Below the pieces are notes generated by a model. That model did not search any database. It was not told the DNA's origin and saw only the letters and a program-made list of their open reading frames with translations. From NCBI RefSeq assembly GCF_014654895.1, contig NZ_BNBE01000002.1:1736001-1800000 (forward strand): a DNA stretch of 64,000 nt. The letters run 5' to 3'. Positions 26,954 through 34,113 of this stretch are shown here, one piece after another (the stretch's first letter is position 1; the number at the start of each line of letters is the position of its first letter). The position numbers and the translations under genes are program-made. This DNA comes from Streptomyces filamentosus. GTDB lineage: Bacteria > Actinomycetota > Actinomycetes > Streptomycetales > Streptomycetaceae.

Positions 26954-27309
26954 CGACGCTCTCCCCGACGCGCCCCGCAGTCCAGCCGCGGTACCGCAAC
27001 CTCACCGGCCGCAGCCGCGCCCACGAGGCACGGCCTGCTCGCCAGGCCCCGCGTACACCGCCCGAGGTCTTGAAGCCGCGCTTCTCACACGCCGCCGCGG
27101 CACCGCCCCGGCTCGTGCTGCAAGCCCCCCGTCCCAGCTCCGCTCCGTTCACCGAGCCCGTCACAGCTCCCGGGACCGCTGTCACCGCCACGGCGAGACC
27201 GACGGGCAGCGACTGGCTCAGCAACCCCTTCCGCCCATCGGCCACCCGACACAGGTGGACCGGCTCTGTCCCTTCAGAACCGGCCCCATTCCAGGAGACC
27301 GTCCTATGA
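26950..27309 (+). CDS. Pro/Ala/Arg-rich disordered protein (119 aa)
   Basis: Coupled at both ends by ATGA overlaps. The product is low in hydrophobics, with about one residue in seven Pro and many Arg and Thr, so it is probably unstructured. Function unknown. Its coding status rests mainly on the two stop-start overlaps. Confidence 0.5.
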   Translation: MTTLSPTRPAVQPRYRNLTGRSRAHEARPARQAPRTPPEVLKPRFSHAAAAPPRLVLQAPRPSSAPFTEPVTAPGTAVTATARPTGSDWLSNPFRPSATRHRWTGSVPSEPAPFQETVL

Positions 27310-27824
27310 GCACCCCGGCCGCACAGCCGAACCCCCACGCCTCCGCGTACACGCCCCCGCCGTGGACGATGCCCGCCCCCGACGCAGCGCAGGCTTCCGC
27401 GTCATCCCCCCACCCCGGCTGGCACAGCGGTGTGCTGGCCTGCCGCATCTGCGGCGCCCAGCCGGCCGCCGCCGTCACGGTGCGCGCGCACCAGGGACTG
27501 CTGCTGATGATGCGCTTCCACAAGATCGAGGGGCCCTTCTGTCGGTCGTGCGGCACGGCGCTGGTCCGCGAGCTGACGACCAAGACCCTGTGGTAGGGCT
27601 GGTGGTCTCCGTTCTCGCTGGTGTTCTTCAGCTCGTTCACCCTGGTCTGGAACCTCCTGGCCAGCCGCAAGCTCGCCGCCCTGCCGACGCCCGGTCCGCC
27701 GGCCCACGACGCCTCCCGCATCCAGGAGGGAAAGCCCGTCCACCAGCGGCCGATGGCGTACGTCGCGGTCCTGCCCCTGATCTGGGCGGTGTGGTTCGTC
27801 ACCGGAATGATCACCCACGCATGA
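27306..27824 (+). pseudogene. zinc-ribbon membrane protein gene interrupted by in-frame TAG
   Basis: From the ATGA-coupled start at 27306: a Pro-rich N-terminus, then CRICGAQPAAAVTVRAHQG, MMRFHKIEGPFCRSCG (two CxxC zinc-ribbon pairs) and TTKTLW. TAG at 27594-27596 interrupts, and the same frame continues GWWSPFSLVFFSSFTLVWN, a Lys/Pro linker, and a last hydrophobic helix to TGA at 27824. Actinobacterial homologues I recall read TLWQGWW, so TAG replaces CAG. Without readthrough the membrane part is lost. A GTG at 27621 could start it separately, but without a good site. Confidence 0.75.
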
Positions 27825-28021
27825 AGGGCGGGGCCCGCCGGACGTCCAGGCGCACCCGGTCTCTGCCGAAGGGCATCGTGCGCAGGCCGGGTGCGCCCCG
27901 GCCTGCCGCCGCGAAAGCAGGCACAGGGGACAGCGGGCGGACGTTCAGACGAGCGCGCCTCATCCGGCGGGGAGCACGGACGCATGCGCCGGCGGAGGCG
28001 TACGAGAGAAGGATCAGGGCC

Positions 28022-28660
28022 GTGACGAAGGCAGTGTCACCGGGCAAAGCGGCTGAACCGGTCGCCGACCCGCAACTGCCCGAGTCAGCCCGCAAGCTGC
28101 TGCGCGAGGCGGAGAAGCATCCGCACCGCTACAGCGGCTGCCGGAGAAGCCCGTGGCGGGCTGCGGCGCCCGAGGCCGTACGTGGGAGTGTCGTCGCGGC
28201 GGGTGTCACCCTGCTGTGGCGGGCCACCGGCGCGGACCAGACGCAGAAGCCTCCGGACGACCTGCCGGCGGCCAGCCTCTCCGACGCCCTGCACGAGACG
28301 GCGGGGAACATGCTCGAGGCGCTGCACAGCGGCATCGAACTGCTCTGGCCGCTCGCGGTCACCGGGCTCGCGGTCCTCATCGCCTTCAGGGTGATGGAGA
28401 CGGTCACCTACAACGCGGCGCTGCGGGTGCCCTGCCGCGCGCCATCGAGGCGTCCTGACGGGCAGCGCTGCACGGTCACCGTGGACAGCGTGAACCGGGA
28501 GAAGGCGGGGCCGCCGCGCGGCGCCCATAGCGCCGGCAGGCCGGACTCAAGGCGAGGGATCGAAGCCCTCGGCCTCGTCGACGAGAGCCTGCCCGGGGGC
28601 AAGGCCCTCGTAGGCGAGCTGAACGGCGTCACGGTGACGGTCGACCAGGTACTCGCATGA
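28022..28660 (+). CDS. possible membrane-anchored hypothetical
   Basis: GTG 28022 after GAAGGA. An in-frame ATG at 27821 overlaps the previous stop (ATGA) and is an alternative, but the added residues are Arg-rich with poorer codon use. One clear hydrophobic helix (IELLWPLAVTGLAVLIAF) lies mid-protein. The last ~40 codons overlap the convergent gene 28547-28786 and look like run-on. Function unknown. Confidence 0.45.
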   Translation: MTKAVSPGKAAEPVADPQLPESARKLLREAEKHPHRYSGCRRSPWRAAAPEAVRGSVVAAGVTLLWRATGADQTQKPPDDLPAASLSDALHETAGNMLEALHSGIELLWPLAVTGLAVLIAFRVMETVTYNAALRVPCRAPSRRPDGQRCTVTVDSVNREKAGPPRGAHSAGRPDSRRGIEALGLVDESLPGGKALVGELNGVTVTVDQVLA

Positions 28661-28786
28661 CCACCAGTCGCCGGTGCGCCCGCTGAGCAGGGCGTCGATC
28701 GCTTCCTGGTCTCCGTCGCCGACCGTGTGGGATTCCTCGATCTCCAGGGTTTCGGCGTCCCACCGGCCGATCAGGACTACGGACAC
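28547..28786 (-). CDS. small acidic protein (79 aa)
   Basis: GTG 28786 follows GGAAGGAA by 6 nt. The acidic product begins VVLIGRWDAETLEIEESHTV and has an EYLVDRHRDAVQLAYEGL helix. Last gene of the unit driven by the promoter at 30576-30604. Function unknown. Confidence 0.7.
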   Translation of the reverse strand: MSVVLIGRWDAETLEIEESHTVGDGDQEAIDALLSGRTGDWWSCEYLVDRHRDAVQLAYEGLAPGQALVDEAEGFDPSP

Positions 28787-28854
28787 GACAGATTCCTTCC
28801 TTCGGTGGGCCGGGCGACTGCGCTGCCGCCCGGCGCCAGGGATGTGCGGAGCGG

Positions 28855-29415
28855 TCAGAGGTCGACGGATCGGAGATAGGCGTCGATCCGTGCCGCTCGG
28901 ACGGCATCGAAGTCGGCTTCGCTGTCGGCCGGGACATCGGCGAGCCAGCCACTGACGTCATCGACGCCTTCGCCGTCGTAGCACTCGGCCACGACCTCGG
29001 CGAACGAGGCGTCGGGGTGGTCCAGAAGCGTCAGGATCGCGTTCACCGTCAGGTTGTCGATGTCGTCCGCGCACTCGCGGATCGTTTCGGCGGCGGCGTC
29101 GACTCCGGCGTTCACGGCGGCCGAGACCTGCTCCCGGCTGTAGCGCATGCCTTCGTACAGGTCCGACGTGTCCTCGACCTCGTCGCCCCGGCAGGCGGCG
29201 GCCTGCGCGGCCGTGATCTCCAGGTGTCGGGCGCATACGTCTGCCCACGGCGCCTCGGTGTTGTCGAGGTAGGTCAGGGCGGCTGCTGTGGCCCAGGTGA
29301 AGCGTTCGGAGGAGAGGGAACGGCCGGACTCCTCGGCGGCCATTTTCGTCCCGGCGTCGATTGCTGCCACGACGTCGGGATGGGCGAGCGTGCTCGTGAC
29401 GACTGCGGTGGTCAC
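28855..29415 (-). CDS. acidic helical hypothetical protein (186 aa)
   Basis: GTG 29415 follows GAGGAA. The protein is strongly acidic and largely helical, with two similar stretches (ALTYLDNTEAPWADV and ILTLLDHPDASFAEV). This hints at an internal duplication of a ~90-residue unit. No Cys-rich or catalytic motif. Middle gene of a three-gene leftward unit. Confidence 0.75.
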   Translation of the reverse strand: MTTAVVTSTLAHPDVVAAIDAGTKMAAEESGRSLSSERFTWATAAALTYLDNTEAPWADVCARHLEITAAQAAACRGDEVEDTSDLYEGMRYSREQVSAAVNAGVDAAAETIRECADDIDNLTVNAILTLLDHPDASFAEVVAECYDGEGVDDVSGWLADVPADSEADFDAVRAARIDAYLRSVDL

Positions 29416-29506
29416 TTCGGGGTTCCTCGAGGGTGTTGCGGTGCTGCTTGGTGGACGAGGGGCCGGGCGGTGACGGACCGGCCCCGCTGGCGCGCGAGGG
29501 CGTGGC

Positions 29507-30310
29507 TCAGGTGATCGTGGGCAGAGCGGAAAGTACGAGGTCGACGCCGGCGCCGATGACTCCGGCCGTGACCGGTGTCCTCGGTCCGACCGGCCCGTTC
29601 ACGTCACGGGGCATCACCCAGCCCTGGAGCGGCCCGCCGTCCGCGTCCGCGAACCGGGCGAGACCGTCTGCATCGGCTTCGACGGCATGCGGGTAGGCGG
29701 CGACGATGCGCCGGGCGACGCCGCCGCAGCCGCGCTGCACAGTGGCGCGGACACGGCCCGGCCCGGGATGTGGCGGGAGGAACGGGGCAAGGAACCGTTC
29801 CAGGGATTCGAGTCCTCCTGCGAAGCTCACCGCCCCCGTGACGCACGCGCCGTGGAGGGTGAAACTCACGGACGCGTCATCGAACCGCCAGGCCAGCCCT
29901 GTGGTGTTGTCGGCGCGGTCGAACTGCTCTGTCGGCGTGCCGAGTTCACGGAGTCGAGTATCGACTTCGGCGAGGTACGCGAGACGGTGCGGCTGCTTCG
30001 CCGTGGGTGAATCGACGCCACCGTCGATGCGGGGGAGAAGGGAACGCAGTGCCGCGCTCGCCACCACGGCGGGGGCGGTGCCCGCGACGGTGAGCGACAC
30101 GTCGGCCGTGTGAGGTGTCCCCGTGGTCAGTGTGGTGTGGCCGTTGTCGGTCGCCAGGAGGAAGTGGCGGGGGCCGTCGCTCAGGCGGGCGGCCGGACGG
30201 GCAGCGGCCGAGACCGGGCTGACGGTCCAGTCGGCGTTGTGGCGTCGGGGGAGCAGTGCGGCGACCTCGGCGGCGAGTGACATGACTTCCGCCGCATCGG
30301 GTGTGTCCAT
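29507..30310 (-). CDS. 267-aa hypothetical protein
   Basis: ATG 30310 follows AAGGAAG. Its opening resembles that of the 240-aa protein at 35978-36700: both begin with a short helix (AAEVAALL / AAQLASLL) followed by a beta-rich segment around a GP pair. They may be distant paralogues. A C-terminal Gly/Ala helix (VTAGVIGAGVDLVLSAL) is mildly hydrophobic. Function unknown. Confidence 0.75.
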   Translation of the reverse strand: MDTPDAAEVMSLAAEVAALLPRRHNADWTVSPVSAAARPAARLSDGPRHFLLATDNGHTTLTTGTPHTADVSLTVAGTAPAVVASAALRSLLPRIDGGVDSPTAKQPHRLAYLAEVDTRLRELGTPTEQFDRADNTTGLAWRFDDASVSFTLHGACVTGAVSFAGGLESLERFLAPFLPPHPGPGRVRATVQRGCGGVARRIVAAYPHAVEADADGLARFADADGGPLQGWVMPRDVNGPVGPRTPVTAGVIGAGVDLVLSALPTIT

Positions 30311-30575
30311 GGTTCTTCCTTGTTACGAGTCGGAGGCCGTCGTGCGGGGGAGCTCCAGGCGGACGGTACTGCCGCCCTGGTCTGCCCCGTCGACCGGCCG
30401 TGCTGCTCGATCTCTGAGGCTGCTGCCCAGAGGTCATCGGCGGTGACCACGAGATGGTCATGGGTGCGCTCGCGAGATGTTCCTGATGCTCGGTGCGGGC
30501 CGCCTGCCGGCCGGGCGCTGGCGCTGACCTTCGGCATGTGAGGGGCATGAGGTGTCTCACGCAAGCAGCAAGACG

Positions 30576-30604
30576 ATAGTACCGCAGTAAATCCAATTAA
30601 GCAA
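30576..30604 (-). promoter_or_regulatory. conserved island promoter, copy 1
   Basis: -35 TTGCTT (30604-30599), a 17-bp spacer starting AATTGGATTTA, and -10 TACTAT (30581-30576). It drives 30310-28547. The predicted start near 30569 gives a long leader (~260 nt), within which lies a coding-like but frameshifted stretch. Confidence 0.85.
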
Positions 30605-30657
30605 GATGGCGGGGCTGTGTTGTCCCGTGCCCGGGGGCGCGGCAGCCCCGCCCGGCG

Positions 30658-31872
30658 TCAGGCGGGCAGGGAGGCGAAGGCGGCTTCGGCCTCCCGGGCG
30701 GCGGCGAGACGCGCCTCTGCGGCCGCCTCATGCTGGCGCAGTTCGACGACGGCCTGAGCGGGAGCCTGGCGCAGCTGGTCCACCCGGTTCTTTCCGGCGA
30801 CCAGGCGCAGCACGTCCACGTCGCTGCGGTCGCGGTACGCGACTGCGAGAGCCCGGACCACACTGCCGATCCACGCGGCCGTGTGGGCGGGCACCGGACG
30901 GTCGGGGTGGTCGGCCCGCCGGACACCCGGAATCGACTCGGGCAGTGCCAGCGTGAATGACCCGGCATCGGTGCAGTTCCACGAGCCGCGCAGCCGGATT
31001 CCGTTGACCACCGGCTCGCCCTCCCGGCCCGCTCCGTCGGGGAGCAGACCGGCACCGAGCTGGACGCTCACGCCGCCAGGGAGGGCATCGCGGCTGAGGC
31101 GCACCGGGCCGACCGTGAAGTCCCCGCGCACCCGGGCGCCCCCCGTCACGCTGTACGTGATCGTCCCGTCGTCAGGGTTGAGCCGGGGGCGGGCAGTGAG
31201 GATGCCGGTGGTGCCGCTGCTGGGGTCCAGGTAGTCGACGTGGAGGAGCGGCGGCAGAACCGGGAGTGCCGGAGTGTCGGCCTGAGCGACCGCCTCCAAC
31301 TCCTGGAGGAAGGACCAATGGCGCCTGATCTGGGCGCGAATGCTGTCCAGTTCCCGCTCCACGGCCTCCCGCGCCGCCTGGCTGGGGGTGTCGGGCTGCT
31401 GTTGGGCATGGCGCGCGGCGGCCCGGACGAGCCCGATCCTGTTGGGTCGGGTGGCCCAGTGCGCGACCACGGCGCGGACAACTTCGGCCAGCGACCGCCC
31501 CGTGCTGCGCGGCACGGATCGCAGTGTCCCGTCCGACCTGACCCACTCGCCACGCGCGTCCAGGCGGGACGCATCCGGCAGCGCGTCGACCGCGAGCGGC
31601 CCGCACTCGCCGCGCACGCGGGTCCGGCGGATGCGAGGTTCGTCCACCCGCTCGCGCTGCGGCGTCTCGGGGTGGTCGCCGTAGATGACCCGGACGAGAC
31701 AGGTGTCGCCTCCGGGGGCCGTCTCGGGCACGACGATGAATGTGCCACGGATGTCGTCGCCAGTGACCTGGTAGCGGGCGTGCCCAGTGAACCGGTCGAA
31801 CGTCCCGACGGCGGGCACGGTGACGTCCTGACGGAGAACGAGCCGCAGCTCGGTAGGTGAGTGGAAGGACAA
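30658..31872 (-). CDS. 404-aa protein with internal duplication
   Basis: TTG 31872 follows GGAG by 6 nt. The two halves share one plan. A beta segment ending in VTG..RG (RYQVTGDDIRGTF; TYSVTGGARVRGDF) comes first, then a basic strand (RIRRTRVRGECG; GIRLRGSWNC). Each half ends in a helical segment beginning VVRA and followed by an Ala/Gln-rich helix. Family not recognised. It is the only gene behind promoter copy 2. Confidence 0.75.
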   Translation of the reverse strand: MSFHSPTELRLVLRQDVTVPAVGTFDRFTGHARYQVTGDDIRGTFIVVPETAPGGDTCLVRVIYGDHPETPQRERVDEPRIRRTRVRGECGPLAVDALPDASRLDARGEWVRSDGTLRSVPRSTGRSLAEVVRAVVAHWATRPNRIGLVRAAARHAQQQPDTPSQAAREAVERELDSIRAQIRRHWSFLQELEAVAQADTPALPVLPPLLHVDYLDPSSGTTGILTARPRLNPDDGTITYSVTGGARVRGDFTVGPVRLSRDALPGGVSVQLGAGLLPDGAGREGEPVVNGIRLRGSWNCTDAGSFTLALPESIPGVRRADHPDRPVPAHTAAWIGSVVRALAVAYRDRSDVDVLRLVAGKNRVDQLRQAPAQAVVELRQHEAAAEARLAAAREAEAAFASLPA

Positions 31873-31954
31873 GAGGTTCTCCTGGATCAGCGGTTTCCTC
31901 GGGCGGTGTAGGGCCGTGGCCGGCGTGGTGCGTCATCCGCCCGGAGCGATCTCA

Positions 31955-31983
31955 AGTTTACAGCAATAAAACCAATTAAGCAA
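31955..31983 (-). promoter_or_regulatory. conserved island promoter, copy 2
   Basis: -35 TTGCTT (31983-31978), a 17-bp spacer starting AATTGGTTTTA, and -10 TAAACT (31960-31955). Transcription would begin ~75 nt upstream of the TTG at 31872. The rightward tRNA promoter (-10 TATAGT at 32012-32017) lies back-to-back with it. Confidence 0.85.
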
Positions 31984-32029
31984 TATCGGAGTGAGGTTCT
32001 CGCCCATCCCGTATAGTCGAGGGCACCGA

Positions 32030-32103
32030 CGCGGGGTGGAGCAGCTCGGTAGCTCGCTGGGCTCATAACCCAGAGGTCGCAGGTTCAAATCCTGTCCCCG
32101 CTA
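32030..32103 (+). tRNA. initiator tRNA-Met (CAT anticodon)
   Basis: A 74-nt cloverleaf: acceptor CGCGGGG with CCCCGC, an unpaired C1-A72 end, D-arm AGCTCGGTAGCT, an anticodon arm with three G-C pairs around CTCATAA, and T-arm GGTTCAAATCC. The C1-A72 mismatch and the GGG/CCC pairs are the hallmarks of initiator tRNA. The 3' CCA is not encoded, as is common in Streptomyces. It has its own -10-like TATAGT and a downstream hairpin. Confidence 0.95.
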
Positions 32104-32110
32104 CTTCTCG

Positions 32111-32142
32111 CTCAGGCCCCGGCGCGTCCGCCGGGGCCTGAG
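32111..32142 (+). terminator. tRNA terminator hairpin
   Basis: A perfect 14-bp stem (32111-32124 with 32129-32142) and a 4-nt loop, starting 7 nt after the tRNA. Confidence 0.9.
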
Positions 32143-32173
32143 TCATGCGGTGGCACAGAAAAACCCGGACGTC

Positions 32174-32209
32174 CATGTCACACGGGCACCCCATTTCACG
32201 CCTCTATAA
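32174..32209 (+). promoter_or_regulatory. second shared upstream element, copy A
   Basis: CATGTCACACGGGCACC, then TTCACG and CCTCTATAAG. The same element, with only a few differences, precedes the gene at 43077. The TCTATA/TATAAG part is a likely -10 region. It lies 46 nt before the ATG of the 61-aa gene. Confidence 0.65.
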
Positions 32210-32254
32210 GCACGTAGATACCCGACCCGGGCTCCCCGAGGCCACGGAGGCGAC

Positions 32255-32440
32255 ATGCCCGCTGCTTCATCACCCACAACCTGCTCGGCTTCACCGGCCG
32301 GCCTCCCCGAGACGTCCCTCGCCGCCAGGCGGCCGAGACTCTCGTCCCGGTGTGCCCGCCGCAGCTACGCGGAGCACCACGTGCACACCACCGGCCCGCT
32401 GAACCAAGCAGTCATCAGCCATGGCGTCCGGCAGCAGTGA
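32255..32440 (+). CDS. small basic protein (61 aa) upstream of BTAD regulator
   Basis: The ATG at 32255 is preceded by ACGGAGG with a 4-5 nt gap, a very good site. The C-terminal half (AARRPRLSSRCARRSYAEHH) is basic, with one Cys and several His. It may be a leader-encoded small protein coupled to the regulator gene that starts 38 nt downstream. Confidence 0.5.
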   Translation: MPAASSPTTCSASPAGLPETSLAARRPRLSSRCARRSYAEHHVHTTGPLNQAVISHGVRQQ

Positions 32441-32477
32441 ACACCACATTCCAGCAAGGGATCTGATCTGGAACACC

Positions 32478-33635
32478 ATGACCACTCTCTCCACGCTCCC
32501 CTCTCCCACCGCCACCCCCTTGCCGGTCCACCGGAACCCCGAGCTCCTTCGCCCGGGTTCCGCGTACCGCCTGAGGCAGATCGCACATCGCCTTCTTGAG
32601 GAGGCCCAGACACTCGACGCCAACAGTCCGATCTCCGCCCTCGCCCGCTGGCGAGCGGCCGCCCTGGTTGTCATCCAGTCCCTCTGCCGGCCCGAGGACC
32701 CCGCATGGCAGATCCTTCGCCCCGGGGCGCCGTGGATCATGCCGAGCGCCGCCGACAGCGACGCACGGGAGGACGTGTTCGCCGAGGGGTGGGCGATCAC
32801 GTCCGGAGTGTTGGAAGGCCTGCTCCACACACTGCCGCTGCCAGAACAGGACCGCCCGGAGCCAGCAGAACCCCCCGTCCCTGCCGAGCGGGAACAGGCG
32901 ATCGACTGGGCCACGGCGACCTTCCCCCAGCCGTCGGCCGGCATCTACCTGGTGTTGCTGGGGAGCCCACAGGTGCACGGTGCGCACGGGCGCGTCGAGA
33001 CCCAGCGCCTCTCGCGGCTGACCGAGTACGCGACCTGGCTCCACCTGAACCCCGGCACCGACCGACACGCCATGGACGCAGCCCTGTGGCCAGAGCAGGT
33101 GACGAGGGCGGACAGCCGCAACACCGCCATGAGCCGGCTGCGGGCCTGGCTCGGAGTCGCCCACTTCCCCAAGTGGACCCAAGAGAGCGGGTACGTCCTG
33201 GGCCCATCAGTCACCAGCGACTGGAGCCAGTTCCGCGCACTGGCTGCCCTGGGCGAGAGCGACGACTCACCGACCGGCACACGTTGCCTGCGCGCCGCCC
33301 TGCAAGTCGTCGAGGGCCCGCCCTTCGCCGATGCCATACGCCCAGGCTGGTACGGGTGGGCCGCCCCCTACGTCCGGGAGATGACCGAGGCCATCGTGAG
33401 CGCGGCGCGGGAACTGGCCCACCGCTACCTCGAAGCCGGCGACCTGCCGGGCTCGAGGTGGGCAGTCAAGCGCGGCTACCGGGCACTTCCCGGCGGTCTC
33501 CAGCAGTTCAAGAGCGCCACTGACGAAAACACCAGCCCACACTCCGAAGCCGACGGGTTGCGCCAGATGGCCAACCAGATGATGTACACCCCGACGGCCG
33601 GTCCGCCGGCGCACGAGCAGACGCTGCTCGGCTGA
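32478..33635 (+). CDS. BTAD/SARP-like transcriptional regulator
   Basis: ATG 32478 after GGAACACC; an in-frame ATG at 32421 is possible but lacks a site. Residues ~165-240 form an OmpR-like winged helix (LSRLTEYATWLHLNPG, DSRNTAMSRLRAWLG). This precedes a BTAD-type helical repeat domain (DWSQFRALAALG, LRAALQVVEGPPFAD, then REMTEAIVSAARELAHRYLE). The N-terminal ~150 residues are helical and unassigned. It lacks the NB-ARC ATPase of large SARPs. As the only such regulator in the island, it is a candidate activator of the shared promoters. Confidence 0.85.
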   Translation: MTTLSTLPSPTATPLPVHRNPELLRPGSAYRLRQIAHRLLEEAQTLDANSPISALARWRAAALVVIQSLCRPEDPAWQILRPGAPWIMPSAADSDAREDVFAEGWAITSGVLEGLLHTLPLPEQDRPEPAEPPVPAEREQAIDWATATFPQPSAGIYLVLLGSPQVHGAHGRVETQRLSRLTEYATWLHLNPGTDRHAMDAALWPEQVTRADSRNTAMSRLRAWLGVAHFPKWTQESGYVLGPSVTSDWSQFRALAALGESDDSPTGTRCLRAALQVVEGPPFADAIRPGWYGWAAPYVREMTEAIVSAARELAHRYLEAGDLPGSRWAVKRGYRALPGGLQQFKSATDENTSPHSEADGLRQMANQMMYTPTAGPPAHEQTLLG

Positions 33636-33771
33636 GCCAGCGGACGGCGCAGACGCCGCCGCGGCGCCCCGCCCCGTAGGCGACAGGGGCGCTCGCTGGT
33701 GGATGCAAGGATTGACCGACCCTTCGTACCGCTACGCCGCGGTGCGATGTCACGAGACATGGAGTTGCAGC

Positions 33772-34053
33772 ATGAACCGCAGCGAGCTGATCGCCGCACT
33801 GTCCGACCGAGCCTCGGTGGCCCGCAAGGACGTCGATGCCGTCCTGACCGCTTTCGCCGAGACGGTCGGCGAGGTCGTCGCCAAGGGCGACGAGAAGGTC
33901 ACCATCCCCGGCTTCCTGACCTTCGAGCGCACCCACCGCTCGGCGCGCACCGCCCGGAACCCGCAGACGGGCGAGCCGATCCAGATCCCGGCCGGCTACA
34001 GCGCGAAGGTCTCCGCCGGATCCAAGCTCAAGGAAGCCGCCAAGGGGGCCTGA
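33772..34053 (+). CDS. hupA: HU-family DNA-binding protein, HupA type
   Basis: ATG 33772, 7 nt after GGAG. 93 residues, the standard HU length, closely following Streptomyces HupA: MNRSELIAALSDRA, VTIPGFLTFERTHRSARTAR, the DNA-arm RNPQTGEPIQIPAG, and the end KVSAGSKLKEAAKG. It binds and bends DNA as a dimer. Such a near-canonical copy in an accessory setting suggests it supports maintenance of this DNA or replaces the chromosomal protein. A second, different HU lies at 50433. Confidence 0.95.
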   Translation: MNRSELIAALSDRASVARKDVDAVLTAFAETVGEVVAKGDEKVTIPGFLTFERTHRSARTARNPQTGEPIQIPAGYSAKVSAGSKLKEAAKGA

Positions 34054-34054
34054 G

Positions 34055-34087
34055 CGGCTCCGGGCCGCCTTCCCGGCGCCGGAGCCG
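34055..34087. terminator. bidirectional terminator between hupA and dndC
   Basis: A 9-bp stem (34055-34063 with 34079-34087) lies between two convergent stops. Confidence 0.7.
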
Positions 34088-34113
34088 TACGGCGAACGCC
34101 ATGAGGTTCCGGC

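Noticed and set aside
32030..32103. tRNA as an amber suppressor explaining the two in-frame TAGs
   Set aside because: Its anticodon is CAT (initiator Met), so it cannot read UAG.
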